This document shows positions 1 through 12,043 of a stretch of 64,000 nt of DNA, piece by piece. The DNA is taken from assembly GCF_022605725.1 (NCBI RefSeq), contig NC_065558.1, positions 3,844,001 through 3,908,000 on the forward strand. The letters run 5' to 3'. Position 1 is the stretch's first letter. The number at the start of each line of letters is the position of its first letter. This stretch comes from Anthonomus grandis grandis. Taxonomy: Eukaryota; Arthropoda; Insecta; Coleoptera; Curculionidae. Position numbers and translations under genes: made by a program. Below the pieces are notes generated by a model. That model was not told the DNA's origin, searched no databases, and worked only from the letters and a program-made list of their open reading frames with translations.

Positions 1-3000
1 ATTATAGCACTTTGAAAATTCGTAAAAAAGTCAATTTTCGACCCCGTTTTTGAGCCCAAAAATGGGCTACAAAAATGCGAGATCTCAGCTAATATGGGAG
101 CTACGACCTTGCGGATAGTCTCGTTGGATTCAGAAGGACGAAACTAAGTCAAAACCGTTGGAGTTTTCCCGATAGTGCCCATAGAAGCCGAGATATGGAC
201 CTCCAAAGTTTGGGATTTTTCATTTTAAGAGTATACCCCCCCGTATCAAATTTTTCACCAAAAATTGATTTTTTTCGAATTTGAACTAACTATACCAGCG
301 GCTTGTTCCCATCACCTACAACACGAAAACACCGGGTTATAATGAGTTTCGAGAAAAACTAAGGGAATTACAGCACTTTGAAAATGCGAAAAATCGATTT
401 TCTTTAAACCCGAAATTAGCTATAGAAATCCCTATCAGCGGCTTATTCCCATTACCTACATTACGAAAACACCGGATTATAACGGAATTTGACCAGAACA
501 AGTGGAATTATAGCACTTTGAAAATTCGTAAAAAAGTCAATTTTCGACCCCGTTTTTGAGCCCAAAAATGGGCTACAAAAATGCGAGATCTCAGCTAATA
601 TAAGAGCTACGACCTTGCGGATGGTCTCGTTGGATTCAGAAGGACGAAACTAAGTCAAAACCGTTGGAATTTTCCCGATAGTGCCCATAGAAGCCGAGAT
701 ATGGACCTCCAAAATTTGGGATTTTTCATTTTAAGGGTATACCCCCCCGTATCAAATTTTTCACCAAAAATTGATTTTTTTCGAATTTGAACTAACTATA
801 CCAGCGGCTTGTTCCCATCACCTACAACACGAAAACACCGGGTTATAATGAGTTTCGAGAAAAACTAAGGGAATTACAGCACTTTGAAAATGCGAACAAT
901 CGATTTTCTTTAAACCCGAAATTAGCTATAGAAATCCCTATCAGCGGCTTATTCCCATCACCTACATTACGAAAACACCGGATTATAACGGAATTCGACC
1001 AGAACAAGTGGAATTATAGCACTTTGAAAATTCGTAAAAAAGTCAATTTTCGACCCCGTTTTTGAGCCCAAAAATGGGCTACAAAAATGCGAGATCTCAG
1101 CTAATATAAGAGCTACGACCTTGCGGATGGTCTCGTTGGATTCAGAAGGACGAAACTAAGTCAAAACCGTTGGAATTTTCCCGATAGTGCCCATAGAAGC
1201 CGAGATATGGACCTCCAAAATTTGGGATTTTTCATTTTAAGGGTATACCCCCCCGTATCAAATTTTTCACCAAAAATTGATTTTTTTCGAATTTGAACTA
1301 ACTATACCAGCGGCTTGTTCCCATCACCTACAACACGAAAACACCGGGTTATAATGAGTTTCGAGAAAAACTAAGGGAATTACAGCACTTTGAAAATGCG
1401 AACAATCGATTTTCTTTAAACCCGAAATTAGCTATAGAAATCCCTATCAGCGGCTTATTCCCATCACCTACATTACGAAAACACCGGATTATAACGGAAT
1501 TTGACCAGAACAAGTGGAATTATAGCACTTTGAAAATTCGTAAAAAAGTCAATTATCGACCCCGTTTTTGAGCCCAAAAATGGGCTACAAAAATGCGAGA
1601 TCTCAGCTAATATGGGAGCTACGACCTTGCGGATGGTCTTGTTCGATTCAGAAGGACGAAACTAAGTCAAAACCGTTGGAATTTTTCCGATAGTGCCCAT
1701 AGAAGCCGAGATATGGACCTCCAAAGTTTGGGATTTTTCATTTTAAGAGTATACCCCCCCGTATCAAATTTTTCACCAAAAATTGATTTTTTTCGAATTT
1801 GAACTAACTATACCAGCGGCTTGTTCCCATCACCTACAACACGAAAACACCGGGTTATAATGAGTTTCGAGAAAAACTAAGGGAATTACAGCACTTTGAA
1901 AATGCGAAAAATCGATTTTCTTTAAACCCGAAATTAGCTATAGAAATCCCTATCAGCGGCTTATTCCCATTACCTACATTACGAAAACACCGGATTATAA
2001 CGGAATTTGACCAGAACAAGTGGAATTATAGCACTTTGAAAATTCGTAAAAAAGTCAATTTTCGACCCCGTTTTTGAGCCCAAAAATGGGCTACAAAAAT
2101 GCGAGATCTCAGCTAATATAAGAGCTACGACCTTGCGGATGGTCTCGTTGGATTCAGAAGGACGAAACTAAGTCAAAACCGTTGGAATTTTCCCGATAGT
2201 GCCCATAGAAGCCGAGATATGGACCTCCAAAATTTGGGATTTTTCATTTTAAGGGTATACCCCCCCGTATCAAATTTTTCACCAAAAATTGATTTTTTTC
2301 GAATTTGAACTAACTATACCAGCGGCTTGTTCCCATCACCTACAACACGAAAACACCGGGTTATAATGAGTTTCGAGAAAAACTAAGGGAATTACAGCAC
2401 TTTGAAAATGCGAACAATCGATTTTCTTTAAACCCGAAATTAGCTATAGAAATCCCTATCAGCGGCTTATTCCCATCACCTACATTACGAAAACACCGGA
2501 TTATAACGGAATTTGACCAGAACAAGTGGAATTATAGCACTTTGAAAATTCGTAAAAAAGTCAATTTTCGACCCCGTTTTTGAGCCCAAAAATGGGCTAC
2601 AAAAATGCGAGATCTCAGCTAATATAAGAGCTACGACCTTGCGGATGGTCTCGTTCGATTCAGAAGGACGAAACTAAGTCAAAACCGTTGGAATTTTTCC
2701 GATAGTGCCCATAGAAGCCGAGATATGGACCTCCAAAGTTTGGGATTTTTCATTTTAAGGGTATACCCCCCCGTATCAAATTTTTCACCAAAAATTGATT
2801 TTTTTCGAATTTGAACTAACTATACCAGCGGCTTGTTGCCATCACCTACAACACGAAAACACCGGGTTATAATGAGTTTCGAGAAAAACTAAGGGAATTA
2901 CAGCACTTTGAAAATGCGAAAAATCGATTTTCTTTAAACCCGAAATTAGCTATAGAAATCCCTATCAGCGGCTTATTCCCATCACCTACATTACGAAAAC

Positions 3001-5059
3001 ACCGGATTATAACGGAATTCGACCAGAACAAGTGGAATTATAGCACTTTGAAAATTCGTAAAAAAGTCAATTTTCGACCCCGTTTTTGAGCCCAAAAATG
3101 GGCTACAAAAATGCGAGATCTCAGCTAATATAAGAGCTACGACCTTGCGGATGGTCTCGTTGGATTCAGAAGGACGAAACTAAGTCAAAACCGTTGGAAT
3201 TTTCCCGATAGTGCCCATAGAAGCCGAGATATGGACCTCCAAAATTTGGGATTTTTCATTTTAAGGGTATACCCCCCCGTATCAAATTTTTCACCAAAAA
3301 TTGATTTTTTTCGAATTTGAACTAACTATACCAGCGGCTTGTTCCCATCACCTACAACACGAAAACACCGGGTTATAATGAGTTTCGAGAAAAACTAAGG
3401 GAATTACAGCACTTTGAAAATGCGAACAATCGATTTTCTTTAAACCCGAAATTAGCTATAGAAATCCCTATCAGCGGCTTATTCCCATCACCTACATTAC
3501 GAAAACACCGGATTATAACGGAATTTGACCAGAACAAGTGGAATTATAGCACTTTGAAAATTCGTAAAAAAGTCAATTATCGACCCCGTTTTTGAGCCCA
3601 AAAATGGGCTACAAAAATGCGAGATCTCAGCTAATATGGGAGCTACGACCTTGCGGATGGTCTTGTTCGATTCAGAAGGACGAAACTAAGTCAAAACCGT
3701 TGGAATTTTTCCGATAGTGCCCATAGAAGCCGAGATATGGACCTCCAAAGTTTGGGATTTTTCATTTTAAGGGTATACCCCCCCGTATCAAATTTTTCAC
3801 CAAAAATTGATTTTTTTCGAATTTGAACTAACTATACCAGCGGCTTGTTGCCATCACCTACAACACGAAAACACCGGGTTATAATGAGTTTCGAGAAAAA
3901 CTAAGGGAATTACAGCACTTTGAAAATGCGAAAAATCGATTTTCTTTAAACCCGAAATTAGCTATAGAAATCCCTATCAGCGGCTTATTCCCATCACCTA
4001 CATTACGAAAACACCGGATTATAACGGAATTCGACCAGAACAAGTGGAATTATAGCACTTTGAAAATTCGTAAAAAAGTCAATTTTCGACCCCGTTTTTG
4101 AGCCCAAAAATGGGCTACAAATATGCGAGATCTCAGCTAATATGGGAGCTACGACCTTTCGGATGGTCTCGTTGGATTCAGAAGGACGAAACTAAGTCAA
4201 AACCGTTGGAATTTTCCCGATAGTGCCCATAGAAGCCGAGATATGGACCTCCAAAGTTTGGGATTTTTCATTTTAAGGGTATACCCCCCCGTATCAAATT
4301 TTTCACCAAAAATTGATTTTTTTCGAATTTGAACTAACTATACCAGCGGCTTGTTGCCATCAACTACAACACGAAAACACCGGGTTATAATGAGTTTCGA
4401 GAAAAACTAAGGGAATTACAGCACTTTGAAAATGCGAAAAATCGATTTTCTTTAAACCCGAAATTAGCTATAGAAATCCCTATCAGCGGCTTATTCCCAT
4501 CACCTACATTACGAAAACACCGGATTATAACGGAATTCGACCAGAACAAGTGGAATTATAGCACTTTGAAAATTCGTAAAAAAGTCAATTTTCGACCCCG
4601 TTTTTGAGCCCAAAAATGGGCTACAAAAATGCGAGATCTCAGCTAATATAAGAGCTACGACCTTGCGGATGGTCTCGTTCGATTCAGAAGGACGAAACTA
4701 AGTCAAAACCGTTGGAATTTTTCCGATAGTGCCCATAGAAGCCGAGATATGGACCTCCAAAGTTTGGGATTTTTCATTTTAAGGGTATACCCCCCCGTAT
4801 CGAATTTTTCACCAAAAATTGATTTTTTTCGAATTTGAACTAACTATACCAGCGGCTTGTTCCCATCACCTACAACACGAAAACACCGGGTTATAATGAG
4901 TTTCGAGAAAAACTAAGGGAGTTATAGCACTTTGAATATGCGAAAATCGATTTTCTTAAAACCGGAAAATAGCTATAGAAACCCCTATTAGCGGCTTATT
5001 CCCATCACCTACATTACGAAAACACCGGGTTATAACGGAATTCGACCAGAACAAGTGAA
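1..5059 (+). repeat. 506-bp satellite, ten near-identical tandem units
   Basis: The phrase ATTATAGCACTTTG starts units at 1, 507, 1013, 1519, 2025, 2531, 3037, 3543, 4049 and 4555. The period is exactly 506 bp, and 505 in the last unit. Each unit is bipartite: a 366-bp part, then a 140-bp part that starts with a variant of the same phrase (ATTACAGCACTTTG, first at 367) and repeats the block ending ACGAAAACACCGG. Units differ at a few diagnostic sites, for example TATGGGAG or TATAAGAG, AACAATCG or AAAAATCG, and TTGTTGCC or TTGTTCCC. The array runs off the left edge of the window. It has no coding capacity. Such homogeneous arrays are typical of heterochromatin or recent amplification, but the chromosomal location cannot be judged from here. 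Confidence 0.97.
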
Positions 5060-5878
5060 ATTATAGCACTTTGAAAATTCGGAAAAAAATCAATTTTTGA
5101 CCCCGTTTTTGAGGCCAAAAATGGGCATCAAAAATGCCATATCTCGGCTATCGTGAAAGCTACGACTTTGCGGATGGTCTCGTTGGATTCAGAAAGGCGA
5201 AACTAAGATAAAACCGTTGGAATTTTCCCGATAGCTCCCATAGAAGCTGATATATCGACCTTCAAAGTTTGGAATTTTTCATTTTTCGGGTATACCCCCC
5301 CGTATCGAATTTTTTCACCAAAAATTGATTTTTTTCGAAATCACACTAAGTATACCAGCGTCTTATTTGGGTCACCTAGATTACGAAAACGCCGGGTTAT
5401 AACAGGATCCGAGCAGAACTAAGGGAATGAGAGCACTTTGAAAATCGTGAAAAAGTCGTTTTCGACGTCCGTTTTTGAGGCCAAAAATGGGCGTCAAAAA
5501 TGCCATATCTCGGCTACCATAAAAGCTACGACTTTGCGGTTGGTCTCGTTGGATTCAGAACAATGAAACTAAGACAAAACCGTTGGAATTTTCCCGATAG
5601 CTCCCCTAGAAGCTGAGATATCGACCTTCAAAGTTTTCGGGTATACCCACCCGTATCGAATTTTTTCACCAAAAATTGATTTTTTTCGAAATTAAACTAA
5701 GTATACCAGCGTCTTATTTGGGTCACCTAGATTACGAAAACACCGGGTTATAACAGGATCCGAGCAGAACTAAGGAAATGAGAGCACTTTGAAAATCGTG
5801 AAAAAGTAATTTTCGACGTCCGTTTTTGAGGCCAAAAATGGGCATCCAAAATGCCATATCTCGGCTATCGTAAATCTT
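5060..5878 (+). repeat. Degenerate edge of the 506-bp satellite
   Basis: Copies of the long part of the satellite continue here with many substitutions and lack the 140-bp part. They start near 5060, 5428 and 5781, so the spacing falls to about 350-370 bp. Similarity stops abruptly near 5878 in the middle of a unit. Divergent copies at an array margin with homogeneous copies inside is the usual result of unequal exchange acting less at the edges. Confidence 0.9.
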
Positions 5879-6823
5879 TTAGTTGAGTTACGAGGCATCC
5901 CCAACTCAATTTAGACTATATGACCGATACGGGTTTGATTAATCTCTCTATGTACATGGTATCTCTCAGTGCTGTCCCACCGCCCTCTTGAACCTTAAAA
6001 GATGACTGATGCCAAACCCATTCTAATTTTCACGATAACGTCATTCCGGGACAAACAAATGTTCGGTCATTTCGTCTCGGACCCCCGGAACGATCGTGAT
6101 TTGTTTTCCCCTTTCCGGGGTCGGGTTAATCAAATTAACTTCATTTGTCTCGACTTCTAAACTTCATTCGGAAGTTGAAATATGGGGTTTATTCGAGTTT
6201 TGGGGTTTTGTTCATTTAAATACCCCTTTTTGTATATCGGATTTTTACCTTTACACAGGGTGACGAAGAATTGTAAATTTCGTTGCTATTGAATACGATT
6301 GCGTTCATCCCTTTCGATAATAAAACGGTTTTAAAACCCTTTTGGGGCAATAAAACCACCCCTTTGAGCGTAAAAAAAAGTTTGCACTTTTTATGGCACA
6401 TTTTTGAAATTGCATCCGTTACGTCTGGGCCTAATAAAAAACATCATAAAAAATACTATAAAATCTGGTTTTATGACGCAATTACTTTGGTTATAAGCCC
6501 GAAATCTTGACCGGCGTGACTCTCTAATCTACGGGCAATAAGTTGTGAGAGTATTAGGAAGAAATGCGAATTATAATTTATGGCTTCAAATTGAATAGAA
6601 TTCTTGACCAGATATTGGAGAGAAGTATGTTTTTTAGTTAAATATAATTTATTTAGAATTGTTTATATTAGACCATAATTCATAGTTATTATTTTTATTG
6701 ACTCATGCGCTATCCCAACCAATAGGAAGGAATCTACTCGATTATCAAAGTGAAAAAAAAATTCTATTTGCAAGTTACTGATATATATAATTCCACCTTT
6801 GTCTATAAAAGTTGTCCGAATTG
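5879..6823. other. Single-copy-looking spacer, no gene seen
   Basis: Unique sequence between the satellite and the first foldback element. The part from about 5990 to 6180 is richer in G+C and includes a short inverted CCCCGGAA/TTCCGGGG-like pair. Short open frames occur, but none resembles a known protein or shows convincing coding structure. Confidence 0.5.
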
Positions 6824-6825
6824 TA

Positions 6826-7755
6826 CAGGGTGTCCCAAATTCGACGGTGATCATTGGAATCTCGAAAACCGTAAGGGTTACAGGGTCGGTTAAATAGAGG
6901 CAAAGTTGCGCCATTTGGAGTCTAATAAAATTACGTTTAAAATATTTTAAAATTCCGGATACTTCTACCGACTTTATTCTGAGAGACACTTGCACGTCCG
7001 ATTACTTCTTCTAGTACTTCTCATAAGAACTCCATGAGTGCAAGGGAAAAAGATATATCAATGGGATTTACAAATAAATTGATTTTATAAAAACTGAAGC
7101 TATTAAAAATACCCTGTATTTGATATAATTTTTTTAAACCAATTTAATGAAAATATATCCTTTCCTAACCTAATATTTTGATTTTTTTTAATTTATATTG
7201 TATGACAAAATGACATTAGCCGGTTAAACTTATTAAAGTAAAACTAAAACTAAAATACAAAACTTTATTTTATAGCGCCAGTTTATATAAAATCAATTTA
7301 TTTGGAAATCCCATTGATATATCTTTCCCTCTTGCACTCATAGAGTTCTTATGGGAAGGACTAGAAGGAGTAATCGGACATGCAAGTGCGATATATCTTT
7401 TTAAAGGCATTTAAAAATACTTTTTAAAAATGAGAAAATCCAAAACGGCGCCAATAAGAAAAATACAGTTGATGATGATCGAAAAAAAAAAACGTCGGAT
7501 TATTGTTTTTTTACATCATGTTGTAGAGCATAAAAAACTCTTTTTATTTTTCCGATATCTCTTTAAATAAAGTCGGTAAAAGGTAAAAACTTTTTTAAAA
7601 ATTTCGGTTTTTCCAGAAGTATGCGGAATTTTAACATTTTTTAAGCATCATTTTATTAAGCTCCAAATTGAGCAACTTTGCCTCTATTTAACTGACCCCG
7701 TAACTCTTACGGTTTCCGAGATCCCAATGGTCACCCTCGAATTTGAGACACACTG
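6826..7755. mobile_element. 930-bp foldback element with TACAGGGTGTCCC-type ends
   Basis: The left end at 6826 reads CAGGGTGTCCCAAATTCGA and is preceded by TA. The right end is its imperfect reverse complement, ends at 7755 and is followed by TA (7756-7757). The two halves pair over most of their length: 6826-6975 with about 7610-7755, and 6985-7090 with about 7255-7400. The right half carries about 170 bp (7405-7600) that the left half has lost. No transposase is inside. The TA flanks and end sequence suggest a non-autonomous relative of mariner-like elements. Confidence 0.85.
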
Positions 7756-7757
7756 TA

Positions 7758-8915
7758 CAACCATATGTAAGGTGCTGCATAGTTTCGATTTTCTGATGGT
7801 TGTGGCATTTTTATTCTTCATCATGCTTTTTTTGTAATGATTTGTACAATCATCTATTAGATGCCTAATTATCTACATGTGGTTGGTTGAGTTGGTTATA
7901 TTGCTTTCCATAAAGTTCTCTTTGAGTCCATTATTCATATTTCAACAAATCATAGAGAAAAGATAAATCTACTACATCACTTACCAGGTTCAAAGTCAAG
8001 TAATTTCTATTAAATATTAGGATAACGTAGTGAAGATCCGACGATTGCACTTTTAGTCACATAGTTTGCATGCAAATAATTGATATTGATCAATCCGCGT
8101 CCACCTTCTCTGTTTGAGAATGTTATTCTAAGAGCTTGGATGACTTGGTTGTTGGTCTAGGAAAGTATAGTGCGTGTTGTTGTTTAAAACTCCTCTAGTT
8201 CCATAAAGCTCCATTTCAGAATTTCAAAGGAATATGTCATAACAGGAAGAGTTTATAAATTCATATTTTCTGCATTAGGTTTGTAAATTTTGAGCACTTT
8301 AATTTGATGGTTGTATTGTTTAGTCACATCTGTCATCTTTAGGGCACAAAACCTTGGTGCCTCTCCAATCATCAGAGTTTATTTCTCCTCAGTAGTTTAA
8401 GTAATTTAACTTTTCTTCTAAGTTGAATCGAGCAGTTCTACGACGTGGAAGAAGACTTTTCCTAAAATAGTGTAGATTTTCAAGTACCCAATACCTACAA
8501 ATATATCTGAAAAGCATATTTTTTTATTATTCTAGGGTTATTATCAGTTGTTAGTAGTTGTTGTAGGGTTATACTCACTGATGGTTTGGCAAAACTCAGT
8601 TCTACGATTTGGATCATCTTTTAGTAGCTATGTGAAGTAAGTGAATCTTGAAAGGGTCCTTTAGAGTTTCACATTTTCATTTAATGAAACCAGTTTTTTA
8701 TAATTAGGAACGCCAGTCCTTCATAATGTGTCAAGATCCTTAACGGTTCCAATCTTTCTCTACTTAGCCTCAATTCTACTGATTTTCCGTACGGATATTT
8801 ATTGTTGAATGTTAGTTGTGTATTCCACCTTTTTCACCACAGCTACGCATATTTTATATTTCGGTTTGCTAAGTCTCAGCTAAACTCATTGAAAGTGCAG
8901 ATTTAAGGAAAAACT
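7758..8915. other. AT-rich intergenic sequence, no gene seen
   Basis: No supported gene. A phrase like the one that opens the repeats at 8916-9560 (TGCCTAATTAT) also occurs near 7862, so this stretch may be older decayed copies of the same repeat. Confidence 0.45.
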
Positions 8916-9560
8916 TTAGATGCCTAATTATTCAAAACCTTAACATATTCTGGATTTTTAGGTACATGCATCTTTATTTCCCTGGGACAATCAGAGTTCC
9001 TGCTAAATAATTATTTTTTTTAAAGAAATTAAGAAAGTTTGTTTTTCTTCTAGGAAGTTGAAGCCTGCAGTTCTTAGGTCACCTGAAAGAAAAAAATAGA
9101 CTAACTTTATTAAGTGCCTAATTATCTAAAGACTAAGCAAATTCTGGAGATCTGTATTTATTAGCTTTCAGCTACAGGTCTCTTGGCTTCTTTAGAATGA
9201 TTAGAGAATATTCTTTTCAAGTATGTTATTTTTCCAAAGGAGTTAAGTAATTTATCTCTTCTTTTCGACAGTTTAAATTAGCAGCAGTTCTTATACCATG
9301 TATAAGAAAAGATAGAATGACCTTAAATTATCCAAAAACTATATTTACCAACTTTCAGGTAGGAGAATAATGGTTTCTTAGGAATAATTAGATCTTATTC
9401 CTTCTAACTAAATTATTTTCTGCAGGCATTAATAGCTTTGTTTTTCTTCTTGGATATTGAAGCCAGGAGTGCTTGGATAGATATTTTAGCTTTCAGACAC
9501 ATGAGGCTTAAATTCCTTGTATTAATCTTACTTCTCCTAAGTAAGCAATTTTTTCAGGGA
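8916..9560 (+). repeat. Decayed tandem repeat of about 200 bp
   Basis: Three diverged copies begin near 8921, 9115 and 9320 with TGCCTAATTATC-like phrases. They share later phrases such as TTTTTCTTCT followed by GAAGTTGAAGCC, and a GGTTTCTTAGGAATAATTAGA-like block. Spacing is about 195-205 bp. Copies are too diverged for exact borders. Confidence 0.55.
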
Positions 9561-10190
9561 GGTTAAATTCAAGAAGATCGAGGAGGATAACTAAATTTTG
9601 GGAAATTTTGTTTTCTTTTTAGCTATATATACTTAGACTAGGTACTTTGACTTGCAACGTTTGATAAACTGTAGAAAGTAGGCTTAGTGTACTTGGGACA
9701 GGAAGAGTTTTGTCGTATATTTTCATAAAAGAAATCGGTTCTTGAATTAAATTCTTATAATTAAATGAAAGATTTTAATTAAATTAAATCATAGAAATTT
9801 TAATTCTTTTGGTATGTACGACCTAATATGAGAAGTTTCTTAAAAAAAAATATTTTTGTACAAAATAATCTAAATAAAATTTAGAAATATAAAAATCCAA
9901 TTTGAAGTAGGTCTGAATAGTGGTTGAGTCTTTTGTGACTTAAAAGCAAAAAGGTCAAAAGAAATTCTAGTATTATCCTAATTTTGTACCACTGAAAATG
10001 AAAATAAACCGATAGATTTCATATAAATAGTGACAATTTCATATGAAAACTACGTAAAAGCGCATACATTCTTTAATAAAGTTTTAAAAAAGAAGTTTAT
10101 TAGAAACTATAACAAATTGCATATATTTCACATAAAAACATTATTCTGAACTAGATATTCCATTACAAGCAAAATTTCCATTAATATCTA
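9561..10190. other. AT-rich spacer, nothing recognised
   Basis: Very AT-rich, with homopolymer runs and no open frame or repeat that I can name. Confidence 0.45.
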
Positions 10191-10790
10191 AATATATGAA
10201 GCTAATCCATAGTTGTCAGACTTCTTTCCTATTCAATTCGAATTTAACTGCCTAGACTAATCAGCTAATTTATTATATAAGACTGACAACAGTGGAATAA
10301 GTATTTAAATATAGCCGCTTGCCAAGTGTCAACGTTGTGACAATTGTGAAAAAGAGAGAGAAAAGCTAAATTATTATTACTATGGGTGTACATAGAAAAG
10401 TATGTACTTATTCCATAGTTATCAGATATATTTTCTGTTTAACTCGAAATCAACTGCCTGGACTTTAATAATGACTTTACCGATTTATTATGTATAACTT
10501 GAAAACATTGGAAAAAACTCTAATCAAAATAATGACAGATGAGTGTGACAAAGAGAGAGAAAAGGCGAAATTACTTTTATATTATGGATGTACACATAAA
10601 AGTATGCAGCTATTTCATAGTTGTCAGACTTCTTTTCTATTAAATTCGAATTTAAATGCCTGAACTGAATTAATGACTTCACTGATTATTGATGTAAGAC
10701 TGGCAACAGTGGATTAAGTATATAAATATGCGCTGGTTTTATATGCTATAATTTATGAGTTATCCATGGCAAGTTTACTTAAGGTGTTAA
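10190..10790 (+). repeat. Three tandem copies of a dispersed repeat of about 205 bp
   Basis: Units start near 10205, 10413 and 10615 with CATAGTTGTCAGACTTCTTT-like phrases. Each continues with a phrase like AATTCGAATTTAACTGCCTG, then AAGACTGACAACAGTGGA and AAAGAGAGAGAAAAG. The same family lies in the opposite orientation at 21728-22460 and in part near 23265-23430, so it is a mobile or dispersed repeat rather than a local satellite. Confidence 0.8.
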
Positions 10791-12043
10791 AAATTCCCTT
10801 TAACACTCCAGATCCTTATCCGGTTTAAAAAACGACCTAATTATACACATTTTGGCTTCGCGAACGATATCGGCGATTTTTCACCGAAAGACCGTATCAA
10901 AAATTGAGATCGTCCATAAAGATGGCGCGACATCCATCTTAAAGAGAGGAGTTTTATCCTATTTGCCTCTTTATAAAAGTCGACCGGCTGGTTATCGGTT
11001 TTCCACCTAAAAGAGGGTCGCCTTAAGCGTTCTTTGACGTCGTCGTGGAAAAATCGGAATCGATCTCGCAATTTTGCGCTTAGGATGGTCCCGGATTTTT
11101 TTCCTTTTATTTTTCCGATGCTGAAAGGGGTTCGAAAAACAAACCGGAATTTTTTCTTCATGTGTATGTGAAAATAACCGGTTTGGAAACGATAATGTGA
11201 GAGGCAAGAGAAAATGTGATTCAGGGTTAAAAGTTGAGAGAAAAGTAATTCAAGCCAAATGTAGCGTTACTGGTTTTGTATTCGTGTAATAATTAATCAT
11301 ATTTTGGTGATTGTGTTTATTTATCAAGAGAATTGTTAAACAGCTCTGCCATATTTTAATTCCTGTGAATCAAATAATAATCTTTAAATTTGTATCTCCT
11401 TGAGACAACACTATTCAGATTTTAACTTTACGTACTAAAATTATCGTTATGATGAAGCTCGTGATAAAGCTTCTCAAATTAGTCATCAGCAAACCATAAT
11501 TACTAATCAAAGGAGTTATCAGGTAGGTACTCAAGTCTGTTTAGACCTGATAAATAAAAAAATTGAGTCAAAAATGTTTTTGCCTAGGCAAGCCAACGGC
11601 CAAAAAGCACCGAGCTTTGAAATTGGAATTAAGTAACTATTATATTTTGGAAAAACTGCAATATTTATATTATTGGAATAAACAACAGAAAAACGTCACG
11701 AATATCATGATTTACTCTGGTAATTTATCAGACTCAATCAAAATGATTTAATACGAATGCGCTCATTCGTTCTTATTAATTATTATTTCTTTTTTAAACA
11801 AAAAATTTTTAAGATTCATATGCATTTTTTTAAAAGTCTTCTATACATTTTACTGCGAATTTCAAGTTATTTTAGATTGCACTTTTAATGTAAGAAAGAT
11901 TTAAGCAACCGGTACTTATTTTGAGACGCACTCCATTTCTCTTTTTAAAATTGGAGAATTTAATATTATGTCGATTTAATAACCGATTCAATTAACCTTC
12001 TTTGGGAATCTTCAAATAATTTATTTAGGTTTTTTATACATAT
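10791..12043. other. Spacer with a more mixed-composition block, no gene seen
   Basis: The block 10840-11220 is richer in G+C than its surroundings and has an open frame of 106 codons on the minus strand. The predicted peptide is Arg/Lys-rich and resembles nothing I recognise, and two frames are open there at once, as expected from composition alone. I do not call it a gene. Confidence 0.4.

Noticed and set aside
1..5878. Satellite units considered as a CRISPR-like or coding tandem array
   Set aside because: Units are contiguous, 506 bp and full of stops in all frames, with no spacers.
6216..6510. Overlapping open frames on both strands near 6.3 kb
   Set aside because: Short, overlapping on opposite strands, with no domain or codon pattern; explained by the local lack of stops.
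6663..6995. 110-codon minus-strand open frame
   Set aside because: Runs across the left end of the foldback element at 6826; its sequence is the translated arm, not a gene.
10841..11207. Basic 106-codon open frame and an overlapping one
   Set aside because: Two minus-strand frames are open together and the peptide is low-complexity Arg/Lys-rich; no similarity recognised.
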